From NCBI GenBank assembly GCA_041601945.1, contig JBFIHG010000016.1, positions 1 through 47,582 on the forward strand: a stretch of DNA of 47,582 nt. Direction: 5' to 3'. The notes under the pieces were generated by a model, which did not search any database, was not told the origin of the DNA, and worked only from the letters and a program-made list of their open reading frames with translations. Within the stretch, counting starts at the first letter, position 1; every line of letters starts with the position of its first letter. Below are positions 15,752 to 24,885 of the stretch, piece by piece. Source of the stretch: JBFJKD01 sp041601945 (GTDB lineage Bacteria; Pseudomonadota; Gammaproteobacteria; Pseudomonadales; Porticoccaceae). A program made the position numbers and the translations under genes.

Positions 15752-16663
15752 ATGGCAATGAAACCCACCCTGAAGCAACTGAAATATTTTTGTAGCGTCG
15801 CCGAAACGCTGCACTTTGGCAACGCCGCGAAAGCCTGTCACGTCACGCAATCCACCCTCAGCGCAGGCATTCACGAACTGGAACAAACACTGGGTGTCGC
15901 ACTCCTCGAACGCAACAACAAATCAGTGATGATTACCGCCGCCGGAGAACAGGTAGTCGCAAGAGCCCACCATATTCTGGCCGACGTCGAAGCTCTGGTC
16001 GAACAGGCGGCTCAGTCACTGGAACCGTTTAGCAATCGCATCCGGCTCGGGGTTATACCCACGATCGCACCCTTTGTACTGCCCGACGCGTTGCAGCGGC
16101 TGCGGCAGGACTATCCGCACATGCAACTACTCATACGCGAGGATCTATCGGAAAATTTGGTCAATCTGCTGCAGATGGGGGAACTTGACCTGATCCTCCT
16201 GGCTCTTCCCTACCCCATGACCAACGTCACCATCGAACACCTGTTCGAAGACCCTTTTCTGCTGGCCTGCCCCAAACATCATCCTCTCGGTAAAATCGAG
16301 CATCTCAAAACTAAAGATCTCAAAGGCCACGACATTCTGCTGCTCGAACAGGGCCACTGCCTGCGCGACCACGCACTGGAGGCCTGCAAGCTGATTGATC
16401 GTCAGGTTTCTCTGTCGTTTGAAGCCACCAGCCTGCATACCATTGTGCCCATGGTCGCCAGCGGCGTAGGTGTCACGCTACTACCACAGATGGCGGTCGA
16501 TGCTGGAATTTTGTCGAGCTTTGACAATATTGATACCAGACCCTTCAGCGAAAAAAAGGTGTTGCGCTCCATCGACATCGCATGGCGCAAAAATAGTCCT
16601 CGGGAAAGTGAATACCGTCTCCTGGCGAAGTATTTTGCAGAGCACCCCCGTGCTGGCGAGTAG
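15752..16663 (+). CDS. oxyR: LysR-type peroxide sensor OxyR
   Basis: 303 residues: an N-terminal winged helix-turn-helix (about 5-64, AKACHVTQSTLSAGIHELE) and a substrate-binding-like sensor domain (about 95-295). GHCLRDHALEAC carries C203 and C212, spaced exactly like redox-active Cys199 and Cys208 of E. coli OxyR, which identifies it as OxyR rather than a generic LysR protein. It should activate peroxide-defence genes, very likely including the divergent rubrerythrin operon. A strong terminator follows the stop codon. Confidence 0.95.
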   Translation: MAMKPTLKQLKYFCSVAETLHFGNAAKACHVTQSTLSAGIHELEQTLGVALLERNNKSVMITAAGEQVVARAHHILADVEALVEQAAQSLEPFSNRIRLGVIPTIAPFVLPDALQRLRQDYPHMQLLIREDLSENLVNLLQMGELDLILLALPYPMTNVTIEHLFEDPFLLACPKHHPLGKIEHLKTKDLKGHDILLLEQGHCLRDHALEACKLIDRQVSLSFEATSLHTIVPMVASGVGVTLLPQMAVDAGILSSFDNIDTRPFSEKKVLRSIDIAWRKNSPRESEYRLLAKYFAEHPRAGE

Positions 16664-16681
16664 TCGTCTGACCCAGAAAAA

Positions 16682-16720
16682 AATAAACCCCCGGTCATGG
16701 GTAATGACCGGGGGTTTATT
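16682..16720. terminator. Bidirectional rho-independent terminator, oxyR / cold-shock gene
   Basis: A perfect 17-bp stem (aataaacccccggtcat at 16682-16698 with its complement at 16704-16720) closes a 5-nt loop. The outer A/T pairs give A- and T-rich edges in both directions, between two convergent genes. Confidence 0.92.
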
Positions 16721-16767
16721 GTGATCGCGTTATCCGCCAGACCGATCAGGTCCGACGCCCTGATTGG

Positions 16768-16974
16768 TTAAACCGGGGTAACGTTTTCCGCTTGCGGGCC
16801 TTTCTGACCCTGGGTAACTTCGAACTGTACCCGTTGGCCTTCGTTCAGGGTTTTGAAGCCGTCGCCAACAATAGAGCGAAAGTGAACAAATACGTCGGGG
16901 CCATTTTCTTGCTCAATAAAGCCGAAACCTTTGTCCGCGTTGAACCATTTAACTGTGCCAGTAGTAGTAGCCAT
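16768..16974 (-). CDS. Cold-shock-domain protein (CspA family)
   Basis: 68 residues, a single cold-shock domain: TGTVKWFNADKGFGFI includes RNP1 and DVFVHF is RNP2. It binds single-stranded RNA or DNA and acts as an RNA chaperone. The sequence alone does not say whether it is cold-induced or constitutive. The long AT-rich leader upstream, with a small hairpin, is usual for regulated csp genes. Confidence 0.95.
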   Translation of the reverse strand: MATTTGTVKWFNADKGFGFIEQENGPDVFVHFRSIVGDGFKTLNEGQRVQFEVTQGQKGPQAENVTPV

Positions 16975-17004
16975 GTTTAAAACCTATATATATAAAAGTA
17001 ATAT

Positions 17005-17022
17005 GCCTTAAGTAAATAAGGC
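17005..17022 (-). promoter_or_regulatory. Leader hairpin of the cold-shock gene
   Basis: gcctta and taaggc form a perfect 6-bp stem with a 6-nt loop, about 30-48 nt upstream of the start codon in an AT-rich leader. Structured 5' leaders control translation of cspA-type mRNAs; that this hairpin does so is inference. Confidence 0.35.
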
Positions 17023-17274
17023 GGTTTAGCTGAGAAACGCTGGAAGCACATATGGCGACGGGACGAACAATATTCCTACAAAAAACAGTCGTAACGGTGG
17101 ACATAGAGCAAGCGTGAATCTTCAAGCTGCCGACACTATAGCGTAAAATTAGCGAATGTACAGTAGTGGATACAATATTTTACCTCTGTAAAACATGAGC
17201 TTTGCGCCGCCAGATCAGGTAATTCCTCGGCTCGTGCACTCGAATTGTCACCAACCAACCAGGGCGGGACAGTA

Positions 17275-18060
17275 ATGCCACACATCCATGCAACACATTG
17301 CGAGCGGCATTCCGCCCGCTCGGCGCACGCAACGGGGCCCAACTATCGCCCTGAAAACCCTGAGAAAACACCCTTCAGACGACGCTTTGGCCGTAACCGC
17401 CAGCGGTTCCTCGGGGTTGTGGTACTCGCCGCTCTGGGTGCGATACACAGCGCCCCAGCCCAGACAAGCGACCTGGAACAATACGCTATCGGCAACTTTT
17501 CTTCGGGTTCCACCACGGAATGGAACCCAATTACCTTTGACGGCACCACCCGGTATCAAATAGTTCGCGATGGCCCCCTGCAGGTGTTACGCGCTACCAG
17601 CACTGACAGCGCTTCCGGGCTGGTGCATAAACAACGTATCGATCTGGCGCGCACCCCCTACCTGAGCTGGCGCTGGAAGATTGCCAACAAAATTGAAAAT
17701 GTCCACGAAACAGTGCGCAGCGGCGACGATTACGCTGCGCGAATTTACGTGGTGATGGACGGCGGGCTCCTGTTCTGGAAAACCCGCGCCTTAAATTACG
17801 TGTGGGCCTACGGATCCGCCACTGGAACGATCTGGCCCAACGCCTTCGCCGGCAACAACGCCATGATGCTGGCGCTACGCTGGCGCGACGACCCGGTCGA
17901 TACGTGGCAAACGGAAAAACGCAATGTGCGCGCAGACCTCAAGCAGGTTTTTGGTCGCGACATACGCTATATTGATGCTGTCGCGCTCATGACCGACACC
18001 GACAATACCGGCGCAGCCGTTACCGCATATTACGGGGACATTGTTTTTTCAAGCCAGTAA
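17275..18060 (+). CDS. DUF3047 domain-containing exported protein
   Basis: About 261 residues. After a long basic N-terminus comes a signal-peptide-like segment (RFLGVVVLAALGAIHSAPAQ) and then a DUF3047 domain with the typical LSWRWKI, GDDYAARIYVVMDGG and a closing AYYGDIVFSS strand. The family looks like an envelope beta-sandwich of unknown function. The frame is open from TTG 17245; ATG 17275 is preceded by GGCGGGA and is preferred. The roughly 40-residue pre-region before the signal peptide is odd and suggests the true start may lie further in. Confidence 0.75.
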   Translation: MPHIHATHCERHSARSAHATGPNYRPENPEKTPFRRRFGRNRQRFLGVVVLAALGAIHSAPAQTSDLEQYAIGNFSSGSTTEWNPITFDGTTRYQIVRDGPLQVLRATSTDSASGLVHKQRIDLARTPYLSWRWKIANKIENVHETVRSGDDYAARIYVVMDGGLLFWKTRALNYVWAYGSATGTIWPNAFAGNNAMMLALRWRDDPVDTWQTEKRNVRADLKQVFGRDIRYIDAVALMTDTDNTGAAVTAYYGDIVFSSQ

Positions 18061-18206
18061 ACCCGAGTCACCGTGCCAGGATCGCAACCGGGCTGGATAA
18101 AAACAGCTTGAGCCCAACCCGTCAACTACCGCACAATCCCGCCCCTGACTAACCCAGCCCGTCGTTTCAGCACCCCACTGCCGCGCGTTAATTTCCAGCC
18201 AAACCT

Positions 18207-20093
18207 ATGCCACTACTTAAACTTGATCGTATTGCACTCCACTACGGCACGCGCGAATTGCTCAAAAACGTGGACTTCACCCTCTACAAGGGCAACAAAA
18301 TCGGCTTGCTGGGTCGCAATGGCGAAGGCAAAACCACCTTTTTGAATGTAGTGGCCGACTTAACCAGAGCAGACAGTGGCGAGCGCTGGGTGCGACCCGG
18401 TATTAAAATCGCGTCTCTCGATCAAACCCTTCCCGAGGCTAGCGCTGCTACCGTGTACGATGTGGTAGCGGACGGACTTAAGGATGTGGGAGCGTTGTTA
18501 AAAGCTTTTCATCACGCCATCCACGACGGCGACATGGCCGCGCTGTCCCGGGCGCAGGACGCCCTCGAAGCAAAGGATGGCTGGAAGCTCCAGCAAAAAG
18601 TGGACACCATTATCAGCCAGTTGGCGTTACCCGCCGACGCCCTGATGAAAAACCTGTCCGGTGGGTGGCGCAAACGAGTGGCCCTGGCCCAGGCACTGGT
18701 GATCGACCCCGACATTCTGCTCCTCGACGAACCCACCAATCACCTCGATATACCGGCCATTGAATGGCTCGAAAAGCAATTGCGGGACTACCGCGGCGCG
18801 CTGTTTCTGGTAACCCACGATCGCGCATTTTTACAAAATGTCGTCAACCAGATTGTCGAGCTGGACCGGGGCAGCCTTTATGCCTGGGAGGGGGATTACC
18901 AAAGTTTTCTCAATTACCGCGCACAACAACTTGCCTCGGAAGAGAGAAGTAACGCCCTGTTCGATAAAAAACTCGCGCAGGAAGAAGTGTGGATTCGCCA
19001 GGGTATCAAGGCGCGGCGCACCCGCAATGAGGGCCGGGTCCGGGCGCTGGAAAGTTTACGCGCCGAACACGCCGAACGCGTTAATCGTCAGGGCAAGGCC
19101 AACTTCAATGTTGAAAACGCCGACCGCTCGGGAAAAATTGTCGCTGAAGTGGACAACGTCAGCCACAGTTTCGGTGGCAACGCGGTAATTTCCGGATTAT
19201 CCACCGTGATTATGCGCGGTGATCGCATTGGCCTGGTGGGCGCCAATGGTGCAGGAAAATCCACGCTGCTTAAAATTCTACTGGGCGAGCTACAACCCGA
19301 ACAGGGTACCGTTAAAATTGGTACAAAACTGGAAATCGCCTACTTTGATCAGATGCGCAACCAGCTCGACATGGATAAAACCCTGATCGACAACATTTGT
19401 GGCGGGCGCGACTTTATCGAAATCAACGGCCGCAATCGCCACGCCATCAGCTACCTGGGCGATTTCCTGTTCACCCCGCAACAGTCGCGCACGGTGGTCA
19501 GCGCCCTGTCCGGTGGCGAACAGAATCGCGCTATTTTGGCCAAATTGTTCAGCAAGCCGGCCAATGTACTGGTGCTGGACGAACCCACCAACGATCTCGA
19601 TATTGAAACGCTGGAATTACTTGAAGAAATACTGGTGGAATTCAAGGGCACCCTGTTACTGGTAAGTCACGACCGGGCATTTATGGACAATGTGGTCACT
19701 GGCATTATGGTCTTTACCGGCGGCGGCCAGGTGCGCGAGTACGTAGGCGGGTACAGTGACTGGGTGGCTCACGGCGGCTCATTGCCTGACGCCACTGATA
19801 AACCAGTTGCGCTGACGGCGAATACCGAGAAAGTGACCACTGTCAAACCAGATCCGGCGCCGGCGCCACCCAACAAAAAACGCTCCTATCAGATACAACG
19901 GGAACTGGATAACCAGCCAGCCCTGGTGGAGAAACTGGAAAACCGTAAAGCCACCATTGAACAGACCATTTCCGCACCCGACTTCTACAACAACGACCCC
20001 GCCGCAGTAGCCGCGGAACTGGAAAAGCTGGCGGCTGTGGAACAGGAACTGAGTGCGGCCTATCGCCGCTGGCAGATCCTTGAGGAAAGCTGA
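18207..20093 (+). CDS. uup: ABC-F ATPase Uup
   Basis: 628 residues with two ABC ATPase domains and no membrane spans. Walker A: GRNGEGKTT and GANGAGKST. Signatures: LSGGWRKRVALAQ and LSGGEQNRAILAK. Walker B: DILLLDEPTNHLD and NVLVLDEPTNDLD. The interdomain linker follows the first half, and the C-terminal region (about 545-625) is a coiled coil typical of Uup. ABC-F proteins act on the ribosome; Uup affects transposon excision and ribosome assembly. No clear Shine-Dalgarno precedes the ATG. Confidence 0.95.
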   Translation: MPLLKLDRIALHYGTRELLKNVDFTLYKGNKIGLLGRNGEGKTTFLNVVADLTRADSGERWVRPGIKIASLDQTLPEASAATVYDVVADGLKDVGALLKAFHHAIHDGDMAALSRAQDALEAKDGWKLQQKVDTIISQLALPADALMKNLSGGWRKRVALAQALVIDPDILLLDEPTNHLDIPAIEWLEKQLRDYRGALFLVTHDRAFLQNVVNQIVELDRGSLYAWEGDYQSFLNYRAQQLASEERSNALFDKKLAQEEVWIRQGIKARRTRNEGRVRALESLRAEHAERVNRQGKANFNVENADRSGKIVAEVDNVSHSFGGNAVISGLSTVIMRGDRIGLVGANGAGKSTLLKILLGELQPEQGTVKIGTKLEIAYFDQMRNQLDMDKTLIDNICGGRDFIEINGRNRHAISYLGDFLFTPQQSRTVVSALSGGEQNRAILAKLFSKPANVLVLDEPTNDLDIETLELLEEILVEFKGTLLLVSHDRAFMDNVVTGIMVFTGGGQVREYVGGYSDWVAHGGSLPDATDKPVALTANTEKVTTVKPDPAPAPPNKKRSYQIQRELDNQPALVEKLENRKATIEQTISAPDFYNNDPAAVAAELEKLAAVEQELSAAYRRWQILEES

Positions 20094-20196
20094 CAGCCCT
20101 CTTACACGCACTTTTACGCGGAAGTTTACCGGTCAAAATTGACAGCCATCGAGCGCTCCCTTAAGGTTGTCGCCCCCGAACACGAGGAAGTACACC

Positions 20197-20712
20197 GTGC
20201 CAAAATCCGTCGAAATCGCGCCCAACCGCTACCGTCAATCCCACGGTCGTTATCTGGAAGATTTTAAGATTGGCGATGTTTACGAACACCGCCCCGGGCG
20301 CACCGTCACCGAGACCGACAACACCTGGTTCACCCTGTTAACCATGAACCAGCACCCTCTGCATTTTGACGAGGAATATGCCAAGCACAGCGAATTTGGC
20401 AAACGGGTGGTGGTTAGTCCATTTACGGTTGCGCTGATTGCGGGCATGAGTGTTTCCGATGTGAGCCAGAAAACTATCGCCAACCTGGGCTGGAAGGAGA
20501 TTCGACTGCCAGCACCGGTTTTTGTCGGCGACACCCTGTACGCCGAATCCGAAGTGCTGGACATTCGCGAGTCCAAAAGTCGCCCTACCGCGGGTATCGT
20601 AACCATCAAAACTGTCGGCAAAAACCAGCACGACACGGTGGTATGTGATTTCGTACGGGTGATGTTAATTCCTAAAACCGGCCACGCCGTGGACGATAAG
20701 GCAAATTATTAA
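20197..20712 (+). CDS. MaoC-like (R)-hydratase/dehydratase family protein
   Basis: About 171 residues with a hotdog fold. The hydratase-2 motif region reads LLTMNQHPLHFDEEYA. Classical MaoC enzymes have D-x-N-P-x-H, so Asp and Asn are replaced by Asn and His while the Pro-x-His remains; related mesaconyl-CoA-type hydratases vary here too. GTG 20197 is the start, with GAGGAAG 6 nt upstream. The acyl-CoA dehydrogenase gene follows by 93 bp on the same strand, which suggests a shared acyl-CoA degradation step. Confidence 0.85.
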   Translation: MPKSVEIAPNRYRQSHGRYLEDFKIGDVYEHRPGRTVTETDNTWFTLLTMNQHPLHFDEEYAKHSEFGKRVVVSPFTVALIAGMSVSDVSQKTIANLGWKEIRLPAPVFVGDTLYAESEVLDIRESKSRPTAGIVTIKTVGKNQHDTVVCDFVRVMLIPKTGHAVDDKANY

Positions 20713-20805
20713 GGCTTACGTCAGGGGTCAACCCATACCCGGACCCACGGCGACGCGGCTCTCGCCCAGACCCCGAATTCCACCAAACGACAACCCGGAC
20801 AATTT

Positions 20806-21951
20806 ATGTCAAACGAAGATGAACGCCTGATACTCGACAGCATCAGCCGCTGGCTGGAAAGGGACGTTGTCCCCTATGCCCACGATCTGGAACAAAACGA
20901 CGAATACCCCCACGCCATGGTCGAGCAAATGAAAGAGCTGGGGCTATTTGGGGCGACTATCGATCAGGAATACGGTGGCCTGGGCCTTACCGCATCCACC
21001 TATTCAAAAATCGTGATGCTGGTGTCCGAAGTCTGGATGTCGTTATCCGGGGTATTCAACTCCCACCTCATCATGGCGCGCTGTGTGCAAAGTTACGGCA
21101 CCGAGGCGCAGAAACAAAAATATCTGCCACGCTTTGCCAGCGGCGAGCTACGGGGCGGTATCGGCCTGACCGAACCCGATGCGGGTACGGATTTACAGGG
21201 CATTCGCTGCGCCGCCAAAAAAGACGGCGAGTACTACGTCATCAACGGCTCGAAAACCTGGATTACCAACGCCAAAGAGGGCAACGTGATTGGCCTGCTG
21301 GTCAAAACAGACCCCAACGCTAACCCTCCGCGCAAGGGCATGAGCATGTTTATCGCGGAAAAAGGCGAGGGGTTTAACGTCACCCGCAAATTAAAAAAAC
21401 TCGGTTATCGCGGTATCGACACGGCGGAAATTGTGTTCGACAACTACCGCGTCCACCAGGATTGTCTGATTGGTGGCGTCGAAGGCCAGGGTTTTTACAA
21501 TGCGGTTGGCGGCCTGGAGCTGGGTCGTATTAACGTCGCTGCCCGTGGCGTCGGTGTCGCCAGCGCCGCTCTTAAACAGGCGACCGCCTACTCACAGTTA
21601 CGCAAAACATTTGGCAAACCCATCTGCGAACACCAGGCCATTCAATTGAAGCTGGGGGAAATGGCGACCCGTACCGAAGCGGCGCGGCTGTTGCTGGAGC
21701 AGGCGGCCCAGGCCTTCGACCGTGGCGAGCGCTGCGATATGGAAGCGGGCATGGCCAAATATTTCGCCAGCGAAGCCGCCGCGAAAAACGCCGATGAAAA
21801 TATGCGCATTCACGGCGCCTACGGCTACTCCTGCGAATTTGACGCGGAGCGCCTGTATCGTGACGCGCCGCTGATGGTGATCGGCGAGGGCACCAACGAG
21901 ATGCAACGCATTATTATTGCGCGCCAGCTTATCGCTCGAAACCCGATTTAA
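20806..21951 (+). CDS. Acyl-CoA dehydrogenase
   Basis: 381 residues, the normal length. FAD-binding and substrate motifs are GIGLTEPDAGTDLQG and INGSKTWITNA. The catalytic base is E361 in IGEGTNEMQR, and the R-x-x-FGKPI dimer motif is present. The enzyme oxidises an acyl-CoA to the 2,3-enoyl-CoA and passes electrons to ETF. Pairing with the upstream MaoC hydratase gives two successive beta-oxidation-type steps, probably on a branched or short acyl-CoA. Chain specificity cannot be read from sequence. Confidence 0.93.
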   Translation: MSNEDERLILDSISRWLERDVVPYAHDLEQNDEYPHAMVEQMKELGLFGATIDQEYGGLGLTASTYSKIVMLVSEVWMSLSGVFNSHLIMARCVQSYGTEAQKQKYLPRFASGELRGGIGLTEPDAGTDLQGIRCAAKKDGEYYVINGSKTWITNAKEGNVIGLLVKTDPNANPPRKGMSMFIAEKGEGFNVTRKLKKLGYRGIDTAEIVFDNYRVHQDCLIGGVEGQGFYNAVGGLELGRINVAARGVGVASAALKQATAYSQLRKTFGKPICEHQAIQLKLGEMATRTEAARLLLEQAAQAFDRGERCDMEAGMAKYFASEAAAKNADENMRIHGAYGYSCEFDAERLYRDAPLMVIGEGTNEMQRIIIARQLIARNPI

Positions 21952-21961
21952 CCGACAGCTA

Positions 21962-21990
21962 CGCCCGCCGCTGATGCAACAGGGCGGGCG
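21962..21990. terminator. GC-rich hairpin between convergent genes
   Basis: CGCCCGCC (21962-21969) pairs with GGCGGGCG (21983-21990), and an inner CTG/CAG pairing extends the stem past one bulged G. It lies between the convergent acyl-CoA dehydrogenase and NTF2-like genes. There is no T-tract in either direction, so intrinsic termination is not assured. Confidence 0.4.
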
Positions 21991-22016
21991 AAAAATAAAA
22001 GCTAGAGAAACAACCT

Positions 22017-22370
22017 TCAGGAAGAATAGTGCACGACGACATCGGCCACTTTGTTGTCGTCGTTAAAGAACATCACTTCTATCGCCAACTTATTAAGCAC
22101 CGAGCGGTAATACACCGCGACGGAATTAACGCCGCTCAGCACATCGAGTAATTCAAACTGCAAATCCGGAATTTTCTCCAGTGCCTGGCGCCAATAATTC
22201 CCCACCGCCTGCTTACCACACAAAGTTCCCGTATCGACACCGAGGGCCATTTTTATCATCGGCGTGGTGATGGAGAACGTATCGGCGTAATGGGACAGGA
22301 TGCGCGGCAAATCGTGACTGTTCCAGCTTTCGATCCAGTCCTGCGCAAACTCGTTCGGGTCGAGATTCAC
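22017..22370 (-). CDS. SnoaL/NTF2-like fold protein
   Basis: 117 residues with the pattern of small NTF2-like proteins: WIESWNSHDLPRILSHYADTF at the N-terminus, GKQAVGNYW in the middle and a C-terminal sheet. Such folds serve as isomerases, hydrolases or mere binding proteins, and no catalytic set is obvious. Its ATG overlaps the stop of the DUF2167 gene (ATGA), so it is translationally coupled as the last gene of the rhomboid / DUF2167 / NTF2 operon. Confidence 0.8.
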   Translation of the reverse strand: MNLDPNEFAQDWIESWNSHDLPRILSHYADTFSITTPMIKMALGVDTGTLCGKQAVGNYWRQALEKIPDLQFELLDVLSGVNSVAVYYRSVLNKLAIEVMFFNDDNKVADVVVHYSS

Positions 22371-23338
22371 GGCGTCCCGTCCCCGGACCCGGACCCAGCG
22401 ACATTTTTCTTTGCCGTTTTTTTGCCACTAATTAATTTCCAGACAAATCCACCCACGGTGAGCAAAAGAATAATCCAGAACTTCTTGAGGGCAATAAAAA
22501 CCGCGGCGAGCAGACCCGCTTTAGCCAGCACCTTACCGGCAATCAATGCGCCAATACCGTAAGCAGCGACCTTGTCGATACTCGGATCAAAATCCCGATA
22601 GCGATGGCCTTCCGCAAAGTCCACCATCCCCATGACAGTCGCAAGATTGCTGTCGATATCTGACAGCTGCTTCATGTCGGCAATGAAATTCAGCGACAGC
22701 ACCCCTTTCCTGCCCAACACCCGAACATTGTAGTTGAGCACATGATCCGCGCTAGTGCCAAACCGCAACTCCTTGGCCCAGTGCAACTTTTTGGCCACGC
22801 TGTCGTAGCGCGGGGGCTCGGCCCAACCAACCAACGCAATGCCCTCATAACCCTGTTTGACTCGGTAGCGACTTTCCTCGTCCGTGTCTTTTTGCATAGA
22901 CTCCAGCAGTTCGTCGTAATTTATATCCGTGGCATCCGCATCGGACACATAGCCCTCTTCAGAAAACTCAATGGTCACACCCCAGCCGTTGTTATCAAAC
23001 GGGGTGGCCTCGGCGGGGAACAGCATCCCCAACGGCGGCGCACTCGGCGGGTTGCCCCAGACCTCCACCAGCACTTTTTGAGCGTCCAGCGGCGACAAAT
23101 AATAAAACGTTTCCGGTACCTGCACAGTGGCCACGCCACCCATCAGTTCCACAGTTCCGGTTTTACGGTCCAGGGAATTCCACATCTGCTGGGCCCAGCG
23201 TAAGTATTCTGCCTCTTCGCTGGATTCAACTACCAATTGATCTTCCGGCTCCGCCGCCACGGCCACAGGCAGGGCAGCAGCCGCAACAAATGCACTCCCC
23301 ACCAGACCCACGAGTATTCCTTTGAACTGCCCTGTCAT
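22367..23338 (-). CDS. DUF2167 membrane-anchored protein
   Basis: About 323 residues: a signal peptide, a large periplasmic DUF2167 domain (from AEYLRWAQQMW to about 255), then two hydrophobic C-terminal segments (KVAAYGIGALIAGKVLAKAGLLAAVFIAL and a following stretch ending in VWKLISGKK) with a basic, glycine/serine tail inside. The family is uncharacterised; some links to envelope stress are inferred from context only. ATG 23338 has AGGAG at ideal spacing, better than the upstream ATG at 23359. It sits between the rhomboid and NTF2-like genes in one operon. Confidence 0.85.
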   Translation of the reverse strand: MTGQFKGILVGLVGSAFVAAAALPVAVAAEPEDQLVVESSEEAEYLRWAQQMWNSLDRKTGTVELMGGVATVQVPETFYYLSPLDAQKVLVEVWGNPPSAPPLGMLFPAEATPFDNNGWGVTIEFSEEGYVSDADATDINYDELLESMQKDTDEESRYRVKQGYEGIALVGWAEPPRYDSVAKKLHWAKELRFGTSADHVLNYNVRVLGRKGVLSLNFIADMKQLSDIDSNLATVMGMVDFAEGHRYRDFDPSIDKVAAYGIGALIAGKVLAKAGLLAAVFIALKKFWIILLLTVGGFVWKLISGKKTAKKNVAGSGSGDGTP

Positions 23339-23371
23339 AGCGTTTCTCCTGATTAACAATTATTGACCCCG

Positions 23372-23983
23372 TTAAAAACCTGCCAGGGCGACTAACGCCC
23401 GGTAAGCGCCCGGATCGACGGCCAGCACAAACAACAGGCCGCCCAGAGCACCGTACAAGTGGGCGTCGTGGTTAATCCGCCCGCCCCCGCGCCGCGACGC
23501 ATAGTAGGAATAGGCCACATAACCCAGCGCCAGTACAAACGCCGGAATTGGCACCGGAATGGGGATAATATAAAGACTGCGTGTCGGAAAATAAACAATG
23601 TAGGCGAACAGCACCGCTGAAATTGCCCCGGACGCTCCTAAACTGGCGTATTCCGGATTGTGACGCTGTTTGGCGTAGGTGCCCAGATGACTCAGCAGTA
23701 ATCCCACCACGTACAGGGCAATAAATTTGCCCGTTCCCAGCACCCGTTCCATGGGAAACGCAAAAAAATAAAAGGTGACCATATTGAACAGCAGATGGCC
23801 AATGTCCGCGTGCACGAAGCCACTCATATAAATGGTGTCGTACTGTTTTTTCCGCAACAACCAGTACGGCCGAAACAGACTTTTTTCGATCACCCGGGGG
23901 GCCATGAACAATCCCACCAGGCTGGTGCCAATAGTGGCCAGAAAAATAATCCACGCGCCCTCTTGGCCAGCATACGACATCAT
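23372..23983 (-). CDS. Rhomboid-family intramembrane serine protease
   Basis: 203 residues with about six membrane helices. The catalytic dyad is S118 in GASGA and H175 in NHDAHLYGALGG; H58, H63 and N67 in the HADIGHLLFNMVTF region supply the oxyanion-side motif. Rhomboids cut membrane-anchored substrates within the bilayer. It is the first gene of an operon whose second gene encodes a protein with a C-terminal membrane anchor (DUF2167), a conceivable substrate or partner. Confidence 0.9.
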   Translation of the reverse strand: MMSYAGQEGAWIIFLATIGTSLVGLFMAPRVIEKSLFRPYWLLRKKQYDTIYMSGFVHADIGHLLFNMVTFYFFAFPMERVLGTGKFIALYVVGLLLSHLGTYAKQRHNPEYASLGASGAISAVLFAYIVYFPTRSLYIIPIPVPIPAFVLALGYVAYSYYASRRGGGRINHDAHLYGALGGLLFVLAVDPGAYRALVALAGF

Positions 23984-24062
23984 TCACTCCCTGCAGGTTT
24001 TGTCCGACGACGGAAAAGGATACACTGATTTTTCCGCCACACACACGCTAAAAGGAGTCCCC

Positions 24063-24782
24063 GTGACAATTCAACACCGCAACATCGAGTACCGGGACGG
24101 CGACACTGTGCTGCAAGGCTACCTCGCCTACGACGATAGCGTTGCCACTCCCCGCCCCGCCATCGCTATTGCGCACACCTGGCAGGGGCGCAGCGACTTT
24201 GAGTGCGACAAGGCCACACAGCTGGCAAAACTTGGCTACGTGGGTTTTGCCATCGACATGTATGGCAAAGGCATATTCGGTAGCGGACCCGAGGAAAACG
24301 GCAGGCTGATGCAACCCTTTATGGAAAATCGCGCGTCCTTGCAACGTCGTATTACCGCGGCAATTGAAACTCTGAGCGCGCAACCGGAAGTGAATCCCGC
24401 GAAAATCGCCGCCATGGGGTTTTGCTTCGGCGGTCTGTGCGTGCTCGATCTGGCACGCACCGGAATCGACATACTCGGCGCCGTCAGCTTTCACGGTCTG
24501 TTTGTACCACCAACCAATATCAGCGGCCAGTCCATCAAAGCGAAAGTTCTGTGCCTGCACGGTCACGACGACCCCATGGTGCCGGTTGAATCAGTAAATG
24601 CCCTGGCCGCGGAGCTCACCGCCGCTGGCGCCGACTGGCAAATCCACGCCTACGGCAATACCGTACACGCGTTCACCAATCCAGCCGCCAATTTTCCGGA
24701 TATGGGCGCGGTCTACAACGCCAGTGCCGACCGGCGCTCGTGGCGCAGCCTGGTGAATTTTCTGGAAGAGATTTTCCAGTAA
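24063..24782 (+). CDS. Dienelactone hydrolase family protein
   Basis: 239 residues with an alpha/beta-hydrolase fold. The DLH triad is C121 in GFCFGG, an Asp at 169-170 in HDDPMVP and H202 in VHAFTNP. Dienelactone hydrolases open lactone intermediates in catechol pathways, though many members have other ester substrates. The start is GTG 24063, with AAGGAG 5 nt upstream; the frame is open further up but has no signals. Divergent from the rhomboid operon. Confidence 0.88.
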   Translation: MTIQHRNIEYRDGDTVLQGYLAYDDSVATPRPAIAIAHTWQGRSDFECDKATQLAKLGYVGFAIDMYGKGIFGSGPEENGRLMQPFMENRASLQRRITAAIETLSAQPEVNPAKIAAMGFCFGGLCVLDLARTGIDILGAVSFHGLFVPPTNISGQSIKAKVLCLHGHDDPMVPVESVNALAAELTAAGADWQIHAYGNTVHAFTNPAANFPDMGAVYNASADRRSWRSLVNFLEEIFQ

Positions 24783-24821
24783 ATATGCGAACCACATTCT
24801 TGGCCAAACCAATAACAGGAA

Positions 24822-24850
24822 TTCGCACCGTCCCCAGCTTCCGGTATGAT
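24822..24850 (+). promoter_or_regulatory. Sigma70-type promoter of the carbamoyltransferase gene
   Basis: TTCGCA (24822-24827, 4/6 to consensus) and TATGAT (24845-24850, 5/6) are separated by 17 bp and end 35 bp before the ATG. Confidence 0.45.
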
Positions 24851-24885
24851 GCCGCTTTTTCAACCCAATTCTGAGCGTTTTCACA

